Below are positions 43,223 through 53,253 of a stretch of 64,000 bases of DNA, piece by piece. The position numbers and the translations under genes are program-made. The notes beneath the pieces are model-generated. The model did not search any database and had not been told where the DNA came from. It saw only the letters and a list, made by a program, of their open reading frames with translations. The stretch's first letter is position 1; every line of letters starts with the position of its first letter. The stretch comes from Methylophaga sp002354555 (GTDB taxonomy: Bacteria; Pseudomonadota; Gammaproteobacteria; Nitrosococcales; Methylophagaceae): the NCBI GenBank assembly GCA_965215665.1, contig OZ244110.1, forward strand, positions 1,426,001 to 1,490,000, given 5' to 3'.

Positions 43223-43308
43223 GGAGTATTCCTAGGTCCTCTGGGATGGCGGAGCAATCATTGCGTCGTTGCTTGGTTGTACCATAAATAATCGAGGCAT
43301 CACAGCCC

Positions 43309-44190
43309 TTACTGTGTGAGGACAGCTATTTCTACCCTTCGGTTGCGTGCTCGACCTGATTCAGTGTCATTTTCTGTAAGCGGACGTGTATCAGCATAGC
43401 CTTCAACACGAAAACGTTCGGCTTGATATTGTGGATAGCGAAGCAATTCATGTACAACGGAAGTGGCCCGAGAACCGGATAACTCCCAGTTGGAACGATA
43501 TTGTGATGTACTCAATGGACGATCATCAGTATGCCCTGAAACGACCAGAGGATCCTCAATATTTGCCAGGGCATCTGCAATAGTCTTCAAAACAGGAACA
43601 AAGGCCGGTTTTATTGAGGCCAGACCGGAAGGAAAGGAGGCTTGCTCATCAATAGTGATGACCACCCGGTCCTCTCGCGTTTCGACCTGTAGTAGTCCCT
43701 CATCAATTTGTTGCTTTAAAGCTTGTTTGATTTCCATCAATTGCCGTTGTTGTTTGGCTTGCAAATATAAATTGAGATCAGAGGTTTCAAGGATAGGGTT
43801 ATTAGGATCAGCATCCTGTCGGACTTCCTGAATGACAGTCATATCAGAAGGATTTGGCGAGAAGGTTTGCTTTACGATTGATGTGCCTTTTGGGATGGGG
43901 TCGGGGTCTTCCGTTTGCTCAACGCCAAAAGCATTATGCATGGATTGGGCAACCATCTTTAATCGAACTACATCCAGCTCAGACATTGATAGAAGTAACA
44001 CAAAGAAACATAACAATAGCGTCATCAAATCAGCAAAGATAGCGATATAAGCAGGAATGGCTTTGCGTTTTACCATGCGATTCGAAGCACCCGGCGTCTG
44101 TTGTTGATTGGTCATTTGTCCGTTCACCAATTCATTCAGATTTTCATAATTGGCTGATGGGATTAAGACAGTATTTATTCGAGGTTTCAT
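43309..44190 (-). CDS. MotB/OmpA-like stator protein without a MotA partner
   Basis: 293 residues from the first ATG (44190); a TTG 9 codons upstream and later Met residues are possible, so the N-terminus is uncertain. After a polar N-terminal region comes a single membrane helix IAIFADLMTLLLCFFVLLLS, whose Asp (FAD) is the proton- or sodium-carrying residue in MotB. A periplasmic linker and an OmpA-type peptidoglycan-binding domain follow (about 190-293), with VVSGHTDDRPLS, NWELSGSRATSV and RNRRVEIAV. MotB pairs with MotA to drive the flagellum; no motA is seen on either side. Confidence 0.87.
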   Translation of the reverse strand: MKPRINTVLIPSANYENLNELVNGQMTNQQQTPGASNRMVKRKAIPAYIAIFADLMTLLLCFFVLLLSMSELDVVRLKMVAQSMHNAFGVEQTEDPDPIPKGTSIVKQTFSPNPSDMTVIQEVRQDADPNNPILETSDLNLYLQAKQQRQLMEIKQALKQQIDEGLLQVETREDRVVITIDEQASFPSGLASIKPAFVPVLKTIADALANIEDPLVVSGHTDDRPLSTSQYRSNWELSGSRATSVVHELLRYPQYQAERFRVEGYADTRPLTENDTESGRARNRRVEIAVLTQ

Positions 44191-44364
44191 TGTTACCGTA
44201 ACTGTATGATAAATCAAGATTTTGCCGTAGCATCAAGTCGCTTAATAGTAATCCTGTTGGTTAGAACAGGTTGTGACCGATAACACATCGTTCAGCAATC
44301 ACTTTTTTATCATGTTGTTCCAGCTGTAATATGTAGTATTTATCAGCTATTTCACGGATTGCAA

Positions 44365-47313
44365 ATGCGTCCCTTTATTGCAACTAAACCGGTTTTCAAC
44401 AGCATGATTGCCATAATCGCTTTACTGATTCTGGTCGCTGCAATTTATCTTGATCATGTTATTCAGGATCGGCATAAAAATGCCTTGCTGGCGGAAACTC
44501 AGCAGCAACTGAGTATTTTGCATAACAATCTGGTTACAAATTTACAGAACCATATTCAGGTCGTGCGTGGCCTGCCGGGCCTATTTGCAGTAAATCCTGA
44601 CTTAACCCAGCAACAATTTGAAATTGCCATGCAACATTTGATTGGTGAGCACACGCAACTGCGAAATATTGCTGCTGCCCCCGAAATGGTTATTCGTTAT
44701 ATGTACCCGATAGCAGGAAATGAACAGGCTATTGGTCTGAATTACCTTCGGGAGCCCACACAAAAAGATGCGGCTGAACGTGCGAGACTAAATCGAAAAC
44801 TGGTACTGGCTGGTCCTCTTGAGCTTAAACAGGGTGGGATCGGATTGATTGCTCGTATTCCTGTCTATCTTAACGATGAGAAAGGAGATGAATATTTTTG
44901 GGGCATTATTTCAGCCGTTATTGATGTTGAGGCGTTTTTTGAGGCCTCAGGCCTTAAGGATAAGACGTTACCAATTGATATAGCCATTCGGGGGAAGGAT
45001 GGTCTTGGTACCGCTGGCGAAGTATTTTTTGGTGACGCTTCCCTTTTTAAAGAACCGGTCTTAACCATGCCGCTGACCTTACCGGACGGCTATTGGCTGC
45101 TGACAGGACAACCTGAAGGTGGCTGGAAAACCATTAATAATGATGTATGGCAATCCAGAATTCTGGTGTTTGGTGTTGCATTGGCCATTTTTGCCTTGTT
45201 GACTGCTTTTGTTCGCTTCATGTTTACAGCTTCTCTGGCCAATCTGAAGTTTCGTCAGGTAATAGACTCATCTCCCATCCCCTACATTATGGTGGCAATG
45301 GATCGGAAAGTAAGTTTTATTAACCCCGCTTTTACCGAACTCTATGGCTATAGCACTGCCGATCTGCCTACTCTTGCTATTTGGTGGAATAAAACCGATA
45401 TCAATCAGGAATATTTGAGAAAAATAAATGCCTGGTGTGATTCGACCATTGATGCCGAGGAGTTATCTGAGCACTCTGTTGAGATCAAAGTTCACTGTAA
45501 AGATGGCACACCGCGCGATGTATTGCTTTCAGTCTCACCGCTGGATGATGCTGTGAACAGAGAGCTGTTACTGGTGGTTTATGACTTAACCAGCCGTAAA
45601 CTGGCAGAACAGAAAATTCACTTTTCTGAGCAGATTTTCAGTCAGGCACATGAGGGAATAGTGGTAACCGATACCCAGGGACGTATTTTGGAAGTTAACC
45701 CGGCTTTTACTGAAATTACCGGCTTCACCGCTCAGGATGCGTTGCAAAATACACCGGCCATAATGAAATCAGGCAAACATGATGATGTTTTCTTTGAGGA
45801 AATGTGGCGGAAGCTGGAAAATCACGGACATTGGCAAGGTGAAATATGGAATCGGCATAAAGATGGACATTTGTATGCATTGCAACTGACCATCACGGCG
45901 ATGACTAATCCCCAAGGCCTCAAGCAATATTACGCAGGCTTGTTTTCCGATATTACCCAATCAAAAACGCAGCAGGAAAAGCTCGAACTGATGGCACATT
46001 ACGATGTGCTGACTCACTTGCCAAACCGGGTGTTATTTGCTGACAGATTCAGTCAGGCTGTGTCTCACAGTCAGCGTTTAGGTACCTGGTTAGGGATTTG
46101 TTTTCTGGATTTGGATGATTTCAAACCGGTCAATGATACCTATGGCCACAATGTGGGTGATTTATTGCTGATTGAAGTGGCTGACCGGCTACGTGCCAGC
46201 GTCAGGGAGGAAGATACTATTTCCCGCTTCGGTGGTGACGAGTTTGCTATTTTATTTCGTGATATCAATTCCTATGAGCAGTGTGAGCAGCTGCTCATCA
46301 GATTGCATCAGACCCTTGCAGAGCCTTATTGGATAGATAACCGAAGCATTACGATCAGTGCCTCCAGTGGTATCGCCCTGTATCCAATGGACAATGTGGA
46401 TTTGGATACCTTGCTGCGTCATGCTGATCAGGCAATGTATCAAGCCAAGATCACTGGGCGCAATACTTCCAGAATGTTCAATCCTGAACTAAACCAGCAG
46501 GTTATCCAAAAGCATCATGTAGTACAGCGGTTACGTGAGGCGTTGTTAAACGATGAATTTGTCTTGCATTATCAACCGGAAATAAATATGCGAACCGGCG
46601 AAATAATTGCAGTAGAGGCTTTGATTCGCTGGCAGCACCCGGAGCGTGGATTGTTGTTCCCTGGCGACTTTTTATCAGATATGGAAGGCTCTGAGCTGGA
46701 GTTTGAGCTGGGCCTGTGGGTTATCAATTCCGCTCTGCAACAACTTCAGTACTGGCAGCAGGCCGGTTTGGATATTGTGGTAAGTGTCAATATTGCAGCA
46801 AATCATCTACATGCCAATAACTTTATTCAATCTTTACAACAGATTTTAAATCGTTATCACGATATTCGGCCGGCATCGTTGCAACTGGAAATCCTCGAGA
46901 GCAGTGCATTGGGTGATGTGCCCACACTCAGTCGCATTATTGATGATTGTCGTCATCGAGTAGGTGTTTTGATTGCACTTGATGATTTTGGTACCGGCTA
47001 TTCCTCGCTAACCCATCTGCGACATTTGGCGGCTAACTCGGTGAAAATTGACCAGAGTTTTGTACGGGATATGCTGGAAGATGACAGTGATTACAATATT
47101 GTTGATGGTGTCATTAGTCTGGCCAAGGCATTTAATCGGCAAGTGATTGCTGAGGGGGTCGAGACCGTCGAACATGGTTTGATGCTGTTATCGATGGGCT
47201 GTGATCTTGCGCAGGGTTATCAGATTGCCCGTCCTATGCCGGCTGAACATATTTTGAACTGGTGTCATGAGTATCAATTGCAGGAGGAATGGAAAGCGTT
47301 TCACCAAAAATAA
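44365..47313 (+). CDS. CHASE-PAS-PAS-GGDEF-EAL c-di-GMP protein
   Basis: 982 residues from ATG 44365 (a TTG two codons earlier is less likely). Membrane helix 1 (about 14-34) and helix 2 (about 268-292) flank a periplasmic CHASE domain with VRGLPGLFAVNPDL. Two PAS domains follow (about 300-410 and 420-530), then GGDEF (about 540-700, RFGGDEFAILF intact) and EAL (about 715-965, AVEALIRWQHPE, ALDDFGTGYSSL and VIAEGVETVE intact). It is predicted to switch between making and degrading c-di-GMP in response to an external small molecule. Followed by an HDOD gene on the same strand. Confidence 0.93.
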   Translation: MRPFIATKPVFNSMIAIIALLILVAAIYLDHVIQDRHKNALLAETQQQLSILHNNLVTNLQNHIQVVRGLPGLFAVNPDLTQQQFEIAMQHLIGEHTQLRNIAAAPEMVIRYMYPIAGNEQAIGLNYLREPTQKDAAERARLNRKLVLAGPLELKQGGIGLIARIPVYLNDEKGDEYFWGIISAVIDVEAFFEASGLKDKTLPIDIAIRGKDGLGTAGEVFFGDASLFKEPVLTMPLTLPDGYWLLTGQPEGGWKTINNDVWQSRILVFGVALAIFALLTAFVRFMFTASLANLKFRQVIDSSPIPYIMVAMDRKVSFINPAFTELYGYSTADLPTLAIWWNKTDINQEYLRKINAWCDSTIDAEELSEHSVEIKVHCKDGTPRDVLLSVSPLDDAVNRELLLVVYDLTSRKLAEQKIHFSEQIFSQAHEGIVVTDTQGRILEVNPAFTEITGFTAQDALQNTPAIMKSGKHDDVFFEEMWRKLENHGHWQGEIWNRHKDGHLYALQLTITAMTNPQGLKQYYAGLFSDITQSKTQQEKLELMAHYDVLTHLPNRVLFADRFSQAVSHSQRLGTWLGICFLDLDDFKPVNDTYGHNVGDLLLIEVADRLRASVREEDTISRFGGDEFAILFRDINSYEQCEQLLIRLHQTLAEPYWIDNRSITISASSGIALYPMDNVDLDTLLRHADQAMYQAKITGRNTSRMFNPELNQQVIQKHHVVQRLREALLNDEFVLHYQPEINMRTGEIIAVEALIRWQHPERGLLFPGDFLSDMEGSELEFELGLWVINSALQQLQYWQQAGLDIVVSVNIAANHLHANNFIQSLQQILNRYHDIRPASLQLEILESSALGDVPTLSRIIDDCRHRVGVLIALDDFGTGYSSLTHLRHLAANSVKIDQSFVRDMLEDDSDYNIVDGVISLAKAFNRQVIAEGVETVEHGLMLLSMGCDLAQGYQIARPMPAEHILNWCHEYQLQEEWKAFHQK

Positions 47314-47452
47314 CGTGTTAAAGAGATACAGCACACATTTTATTTTCACATTGCGTTCACAATCCACACTTTATGTAGGGTTTTTATTTTATAATGAATT
47401 TATAATTTAAATTTGATGCTTATTTAAATGACATTGACCTTAAGGGATAAAA

Positions 47453-48313
47453 GTGGAAGCTAAAGAGATAAATCAGGATGGTTTGCAAGGCATTGATTTT
47501 AATATTCCGGCAAAACCGGAAATTTTGCTTGAACTGGAGTTGGAGCAATGCAAAAAGTACCCTTCCATGAGTGGCATTGCGGAAGTGATTGTAAAAGACG
47601 TTGCGTTGGCTGGGAGTGTTATAAAGATCGTCAATTCCGCCGCCTATGGTCAAAAGCGTCATATCAGTAATATCAAAACCGCAGTCAATATGTTGGGTAT
47701 TGATTCAATTTTGCGGCTGGTCAGTTTCTTTCAATTACGAAAGGTTTTAACCGCAAAAGCTTCCATTTCTCTGGAGAAATTCTGGGACACCAGTATGCAA
47801 ACAGCCAATATGATGGCTATTACGCATTCCTACTTCAATAAAACTGAGCATTGCAGCCGTGAAGATGCCTACTCGTTTGGTTTATTCAGGGATTGTGGCA
47901 TCCCGCTAATGGCTATCAAGTATGACAACTACAAAACGGTGTTAATGGAGGCTAACAGCTCCCCACAACGCAAATTTACCGATATTGAGGAAAGCTACTT
48001 TCCCACCAACCATGCCATTGTCGGATATTTCATTGCCAACACATGGCAACTACCTAAATTTCTTCCTGAGCTGATTTTGCGCCACCATGAGCAAAACTTT
48101 ACCCATGATAAAGACGTGACTTATGCACAAAAGGCATTATATGCATTGAGTAAGATTGCCAGTAATGCTCTTAGTAAACATAAGTACAATCATGATGACT
48201 GTGAATGGCTTTTGGGAAAAGAGGCGGCACTTGGCTTTTTCCAAATGAGTGACCTGGATTATCAGGAATTAGAAGCGGATCTGATTGATGCCTATTGTGT
48301 CCTTTATGGGTAA
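47453..48313 (+). CDS. HDOD-domain signalling protein
   Basis: 286 residues from a GTG start, with AAGGG 6 bases upstream. The HDOD domain (about 15-215) is recognisable from PEILLELELEQ, DVALAGSVIKIVNSAAYGQK and KTAVNMLGIDSILRLVS. HDOD proteins are catalytically dead HD relatives that act as scaffolds in c-di-GMP and chemotaxis signalling. Its position after a GGDEF-EAL gene supports a role in the same pathway; the 139-base gap leaves open whether they share a transcript. Confidence 0.88.
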   Translation: MEAKEINQDGLQGIDFNIPAKPEILLELELEQCKKYPSMSGIAEVIVKDVALAGSVIKIVNSAAYGQKRHISNIKTAVNMLGIDSILRLVSFFQLRKVLTAKASISLEKFWDTSMQTANMMAITHSYFNKTEHCSREDAYSFGLFRDCGIPLMAIKYDNYKTVLMEANSSPQRKFTDIEESYFPTNHAIVGYFIANTWQLPKFLPELILRHHEQNFTHDKDVTYAQKALYALSKIASNALSKHKYNHDDCEWLLGKEAALGFFQMSDLDYQELEADLIDAYCVLYG

Positions 48314-48354
48314 CAGCCTATATAAATTCGTTTGAAAAATAATCAGGATGAAAT

Positions 48355-48843
48355 ATGTCTCGAGATTTAACCAGATGGCTCTTGATTACATTGATGGTAT
48401 TACCGGTTATCACTGCCTGTGCATCACGTACTCAGAGTAATTACTACCGAGATGAAATTGGCGAGATTATGGCGGTTGAAGATGTCTGGATCATCTCATC
48501 ACGGATGGTCAGAATTGAAGGGCTCGGAGATAAACGTCCAGGTTGGGGCGCTGCAGTTGGTGCAACAGTTGCCGGAGCTTCAGCTTACGGAATTACCCAG
48601 GCGGATAATCCTGCAGGAGTTGCCATTACGATTGTGGCGCTGGTGGGCGGAGCATTGGCTGGACAGTTCTTTGATGAAAAGATTAAGTCTGAGCTGGGGG
48701 TTGAATACATTCTGGATAAACCCGCGGGCAACAAAATAGCAATTGTTCAGGCGGTCGAAAGTGCTGAAGAAATGTTACCCGCTAGAACTCCGGCCTTATT
48801 GATACGTGGGAAAAGTGGTTACTATCGCGTTATTCCCCAGTAA
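48355..48843 (+). CDS. Glycine-zipper outer-membrane lipoprotein (SlyB-like)
   Basis: 162 residues. The signal peptide ends in a lipobox TAC (about residue 21). The mature protein has a glycine-zipper segment GWGAAVGATVAGASAYGI and a second hydrophobic GGALAGQFFDEKI stretch, then a small beta domain ending GKSGYYRVIPQ. This is the layout of SlyB/Pcp-type outer-membrane lipoproteins, which stabilise the envelope under stress. Relationship is judged from motif layout only. Confidence 0.78.
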   Translation: MSRDLTRWLLITLMVLPVITACASRTQSNYYRDEIGEIMAVEDVWIISSRMVRIEGLGDKRPGWGAAVGATVAGASAYGITQADNPAGVAITIVALVGGALAGQFFDEKIKSELGVEYILDKPAGNKIAIVQAVESAEEMLPARTPALLIRGKSGYYRVIPQ

Positions 48844-48902
48844 TTCTTTTTTTCAACTAACTTTAAACCGTTTAACTCTGATGTTTGAAACGGAAGATTT
48901 TT

Positions 48903-50213
48903 ATGCCAGACCAAAGTTTTATCATTCAATCGAGAAAACAATGGAGCTCTGAACCGGCCTTTATAGCATCGATGGCAGCAGCAGCTGTTGGGCTAGGTAA
49001 TCTGTGGCGGTTTCCTTATATTGTGGGCGAAAATGGTGGTGGCGTCTTTGTCATCGCTTATTTACTGGCCTTATTTATCGTTGTGTTACCCATTATGATG
49101 CTTGAAGTAGCAGCCGGACGTCTTACCCATGGGAATACCGTTGCCACATTCAGACAAGTCAATCGTCTGGGAAGCTATTACGGCTGGTTGGTTGTGACCA
49201 TTACTATTGCGATTACCAGTTATTATTTAGTTATTACCGGTTGGACCCTGGGCTATGCCATTGATGCCAGCCGGGGTGAGTTAAGAGTATTTGATCAGTT
49301 TACCGAGGGGTATAACAGCTTCTGGTATTTTCTGGTCATTATCGGGTTGGCCTCTATCGTCCTGATTAACGGTTTGAAATCAATTGAGCGATTATCAAAA
49401 CTTCTGATGCCGTTGCTTTTGACGGTAATGATCTTTTTGGTAGTGATGGCCAGTAAAACCTCTGGCTGGGAACAGACCATTAATTTTTTCTTCAAGTTTG
49501 ACTGGTCTAAAATGACCAGCGGCGAATTATGGGTTTTTGCCTTCGGCCAGGCTTTTTATACGCTGGCAATTGGCCAAGGCTATCTAATCACCTACGGAAG
49601 TTACATTCCGCGAAAAACCAACCTTCCCAGAGCGTGCATTATCGTCGCGGTATTTCAGACCTCAATTGCCTTGCTTGCCGCATGGATGATCTTTCCATTT
49701 GTGTTCAGTCAGGGCTTGTCTCCAGAAGAAGGTACCCAATTGGCTTTTGCAACAATGCCTAAAGTGTTTGCAGAAATGTCAGCGGGATGGTTCATTGGCA
49801 TTGTTTTTTTTGTCTTGTTTTTTGCCGCTGCCTTCACCTCCACGCTGGCAGGATTAAAGGTCGTCGTATCAGCTTTTGCCGAGGAGTTCGGCATCACTAA
49901 TTTTAAAGCGGTTATGCTGGTGGCGTTGGTTATGTTGATTTTTGGCTCGGCCTCCGCTCTGAGTTTTACCCCAATGAATTTACAGATAGCGGGTGAACCG
50001 GTGCTCGACATGGTCGATAGGATTGCCGGGGGCAATATTATTATCCTGTCTGGCATCATCGGCGCTGCATTGTTTTGCTGGTTCATACCTCCGGCCAAAA
50101 TTCATTCGGTTTTGGGGACGTATTCACATTGGTGGGAATGGCGAATATATCTGGTTGGCCGTTTCCTGCCGATATTCATGTTAATCACTATTCTCATGAA
50201 GTATTTCAGTTGA
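48903..50213 (+). CDS. Neurotransmitter:sodium symporter (NSS) family transporter
   Basis: 436 residues from ATG 48903, with GGAAGA upstream; a TTG at 48885 is unlikely. It opens with the diagnostic SEPAFIASMAAAAVGLGNLW and RFPYIVGENGGGVF (sodium and substrate sites of helix 1). About 11 helices follow, the length of bacterial NSS members. These carry amino acids or related amines with Na+, as LeuT and MhsT do. The substrate is not known. Confidence 0.92.
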   Translation: MPDQSFIIQSRKQWSSEPAFIASMAAAAVGLGNLWRFPYIVGENGGGVFVIAYLLALFIVVLPIMMLEVAAGRLTHGNTVATFRQVNRLGSYYGWLVVTITIAITSYYLVITGWTLGYAIDASRGELRVFDQFTEGYNSFWYFLVIIGLASIVLINGLKSIERLSKLLMPLLLTVMIFLVVMASKTSGWEQTINFFFKFDWSKMTSGELWVFAFGQAFYTLAIGQGYLITYGSYIPRKTNLPRACIIVAVFQTSIALLAAWMIFPFVFSQGLSPEEGTQLAFATMPKVFAEMSAGWFIGIVFFVLFFAAAFTSTLAGLKVVVSAFAEEFGITNFKAVMLVALVMLIFGSASALSFTPMNLQIAGEPVLDMVDRIAGGNIIILSGIIGAALFCWFIPPAKIHSVLGTYSHWWEWRIYLVGRFLPIFMLITILMKYFS

Positions 50214-50341
50214 TCTTTGAACAGATTATTGATGAATCAGATGTGATAACCACTTTTGGGTTAACCTGAGTAAATTTGTTTCAAGCATTGCTGTGCTAGG
50301 CTTGACGGGTAATTAATCATTGCAGGGAGCTCATTCTGAAT

Positions 50342-52459
50342 ATGCATGATAAAAAAATTATCCGTCCGGAAGAAAACTGTTGGCGTTATGTTCAGGCTGA
50401 CAGAGCCTCCTTGTTGGTGGATGGAGAAAACTACTTTCGTACCCTGCATACTGCAATTTCACAAGCACAATCTGCCGTTTATATTCTTGCCTGGGATATT
50501 GATAGCCGACTGAGACTGGTGCGAGGGGAAACCCATACGGATTTGCCTGCGGAATTAGGAGAGTTGATTAATGCCGTTCTCAAGCAGAAGCCGGAGCTAA
50601 ATATTTATATCCTCAACTGGGACTGGGCAATGCTCTATACGCTGGAGCGGGAATGGCTACCCCTGTTTCGCCCCGGTTGGAAAAAGCAGCCCCGATTACA
50701 TTATCAGCTTGATGGTGAGTGCCCATTTGGTAGTTCTCAGCACCAGAAAGTGGTTGTTATCGATGATAAAATCGCTTTCTGTGGAGGTATTGATCCGGGT
50801 AAACATCGCTGGGACAGCAGTGAACATGCACCGGACGATCAGCGTCGTATTGATCCGGATAATGAGCTCTATCCCCCTTTTCATGATATGCAGATGATGG
50901 TTGATGGAGAAGCGGCAAAGAGCCTGGCAGAATTGGCGCGGCAACGTTGGCAAAAAGCAACGGGTCAGCATCTCGATCCCCCCTCCCCAAACCAGGATGA
51001 TATTTGGCCTGACGATATCAACGTTGATTTTCGACAGGTCAATATTGCTATTGCCCGAACCCAGCCGGAATTTAAGGGGAACAGGGAGATTACCGAAGTT
51101 GAAATACTTTACCTGGATGCCATTGCGGCGGCCCAAAAACTTATCTACATAGAAAATCAGTATTTTACCTCCTGGAAATTGGCGGAGGTTTTAGCCCAGC
51201 GACTTACGGAGCAAGATGGTCCGGAGGTCGTTATTATCTGTCCCAGAATGACCGGTGGCTGGCTTGAACAACACACAATGGACGTGTTGCGTTCAAGAGT
51301 AAGCCGAAAGCTGTGTGATGCCGATAAATATGACCGTTTGCGGATCTGTTACCCGCATTACGAGGCATTAGGCGATACTTACATCAGCCTGCACAGCAAG
51401 ATGATGATTGTTGATGATGTGTTTTTGCGAGTGGGCTCAGCAAATTTAAGTAATCGCTCCATGGGGCTTGATAGTGAATGTGATTTGGCGATTGAAGCAG
51501 AAAATGCAGAACAGTCTGATGCGATAAAAGCTTTTCGCCAGCGATTGCTGAGTGAGCATCTTGATGTTTCAGCGAATGAACTTGAGGAAATGCTAGCAGA
51601 GCATGATTCGCTGATCTCGTTAATTAATTCTCGTGAACAGTTTCCACGAACCTTGAGAAGGTTGGATTGTGAAATTGACGAAAGCATCGATGAATTAACC
51701 CCCACAGCTGATTATATCGATCCTGAACGCCCGGTAGACTCGGTTGAAATGAGCCGGAAGCTGGTACCAATTGACGAGCCAAAATCACCTAAAAAACAGA
51801 TCATTATCGCCGCATTAGTATTATTGGCCGTCATTGCAATGACGGCTTTATGGAAATGGACACCACTAAATGACTGGTTAACGGCTGAAAATCTTCAACA
51901 ATTGATCGAGACCCTCAACGACTATCCTTTTACCCCCCTTATTGTTATCACCGGTTTTGCTATTGCAGGCCTATTCGCAGTGCCGCTGACCTTACTGGTC
52001 GTCGCCGTTGCGATAAGTTTTGGTGCCTGGCCGGGAAGTATCTACGCTATTCTGGGGTCAATGCTAAGTGCGATTTTGGGATATATCGTTGGCGAGTGGC
52101 TGGGTCGGAGAAGTGTGTCGCAAATGGCCGGATCAAAATTAAACCGACTGTCCAAACGCTTGGCCAATCATGGTGTGATGGCTGTTATTACGGTTCGGAT
52201 TATTCCCGTCGCGCCCTTTGTGTTGATAAATCTGGTCGCAGGTGCTTCCCATATCAAATTAAGAGACTTTATCTGGGGAACGCTGCTAGGGATGTTGCCG
52301 GGGATTTTAGCAATAACCGTTTTTGCGAATTCGCTGTTAAGAGTCGTTCAACAGCCTGAACCATTAGAAATTACTATTTTTGTATTGGTGGTTTTAGGGA
52401 TTGGTAGCTTGATGTACGGTGTCAAAAGATGGCTGAACAGAATTTCGACAGACACGTGA
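50342..52459 (+). CDS. Phospholipase D-like / VTT (DedA-type) fusion protein
   Basis: 705 residues. The N-terminal part (about 1-430) holds two HKD motifs, HQKVVVIDDKIAFCGG and HSKMMIVDDVFLRVGSAN, so the PLD active site is complete. The C-terminal part (about 490-700) has several membrane helices with the VTT/SNARE-associated domain features FAVPLTLLVVAVAISFG, GSIYAILGSMLSAILGY and VRIIPVAPFVLINLVAG. It probably hydrolyses or transfers phospholipid head groups at the inner membrane, with the VTT part acting on lipid movement; the combination is known in bacteria but the reaction is not. It overlaps the next gene by up to 31 bases. Confidence 0.9.
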   Translation: MHDKKIIRPEENCWRYVQADRASLLVDGENYFRTLHTAISQAQSAVYILAWDIDSRLRLVRGETHTDLPAELGELINAVLKQKPELNIYILNWDWAMLYTLEREWLPLFRPGWKKQPRLHYQLDGECPFGSSQHQKVVVIDDKIAFCGGIDPGKHRWDSSEHAPDDQRRIDPDNELYPPFHDMQMMVDGEAAKSLAELARQRWQKATGQHLDPPSPNQDDIWPDDINVDFRQVNIAIARTQPEFKGNREITEVEILYLDAIAAAQKLIYIENQYFTSWKLAEVLAQRLTEQDGPEVVIICPRMTGGWLEQHTMDVLRSRVSRKLCDADKYDRLRICYPHYEALGDTYISLHSKMMIVDDVFLRVGSANLSNRSMGLDSECDLAIEAENAEQSDAIKAFRQRLLSEHLDVSANELEEMLAEHDSLISLINSREQFPRTLRRLDCEIDESIDELTPTADYIDPERPVDSVEMSRKLVPIDEPKSPKKQIIIAALVLLAVIAMTALWKWTPLNDWLTAENLQQLIETLNDYPFTPLIVITGFAIAGLFAVPLTLLVVAVAISFGAWPGSIYAILGSMLSAILGYIVGEWLGRRSVSQMAGSKLNRLSKRLANHGVMAVITVRIIPVAPFVLINLVAGASHIKLRDFIWGTLLGMLPGILAITVFANSLLRVVQQPEPLEITIFVLVVLGIGSLMYGVKRWLNRISTDT

Positions 52460-53163
52460 CCCAAATAAAACAACCAATTACCCTCAAGATCGCTACTTAT
52501 AATATTCATGCCTGCATAGGGGCGGATGGACAATTTGATCCTGCCCGTATCGCTGCCGTTTTAAAAGAAATCGATGCCGATATTATTGCTTTACAGGAAG
52601 TAGAACACCATTCGATTGATGAGCTGGACTTACTGGAGTATCTGGCCTATCAGACGGGGCATGAAGCTATTGCCGGTCCGACATTGTTTCGGGAAACCCG
52701 TCATTACGGTAATGCCCTGCTAACAAAATTACCATTAAAGTCATTCAAACATATTGATTTAAGTGTTGCTGGTTTCGAGCCGCGAGGAGCTATCGAAGCT
52801 ACTTTTGATGTCGCCGGCTATGAACTACAGGTGATTGCAACCCATTTAGGGTTGAAGTCGGCAGAGCGACGTTGGCAGGTGAAGCAGTTACTGGATGTTA
52901 AATCACAACAGGAAGCCGATATCAGCTGTCTACTGGGTGATGTAAATGAATGGTTGTTATGGGGGCGTCCATTACGTTGGTTACATAGACACTTTAGCGC
53001 CCCACCACACTTAGCCACTTTTCCGGCACGCTGGCCAATTTTCGCTCTGGATAGAATCTGGATTGCTCCGCAACGCAGCAAAATTAAACTCTCAGTTCAT
53101 AAATCTGTTTTAGCAAGACAGGCATCAGATCATTTGCCGCTGGTTGCCGAGATTGTTTTCTGA
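52429..53163 (+). CDS. Endonuclease/exonuclease/phosphatase (EEP) family hydrolase
   Basis: 244 residues from ATG 52429. A GTG at 52456 would give a 4-base GTGA overlap with the PLD-VTT gene and is equally possible. EEP motifs are in order: KIATYNIHACIGADG, IALQEVE (metal Glu), GNALLTKLP, THLGLKSAERRWQ, LLGDVNEW (Asp/Asn) and SDHLPLVAEI (catalytic His). No signal peptide. EEP members cut DNA, phosphodiesters or phospholipid head groups; coupling to a PLD-type lipid enzyme favours a phospholipid substrate, by inference. Confidence 0.88.
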   Translation: MAEQNFDRHVTQIKQPITLKIATYNIHACIGADGQFDPARIAAVLKEIDADIIALQEVEHHSIDELDLLEYLAYQTGHEAIAGPTLFRETRHYGNALLTKLPLKSFKHIDLSVAGFEPRGAIEATFDVAGYELQVIATHLGLKSAERRWQVKQLLDVKSQQEADISCLLGDVNEWLLWGRPLRWLHRHFSAPPHLATFPARWPIFALDRIWIAPQRSKIKLSVHKSVLARQASDHLPLVAEIVF

Positions 53164-53253
53164 TCGCTATCAGGCACATTAAATAACCCGTCTTAGGCAT
53201 TGCTCTGCAGCTAAATGTCGACTATCTTTGTTAAGATAACTTCAGAGGCATGT

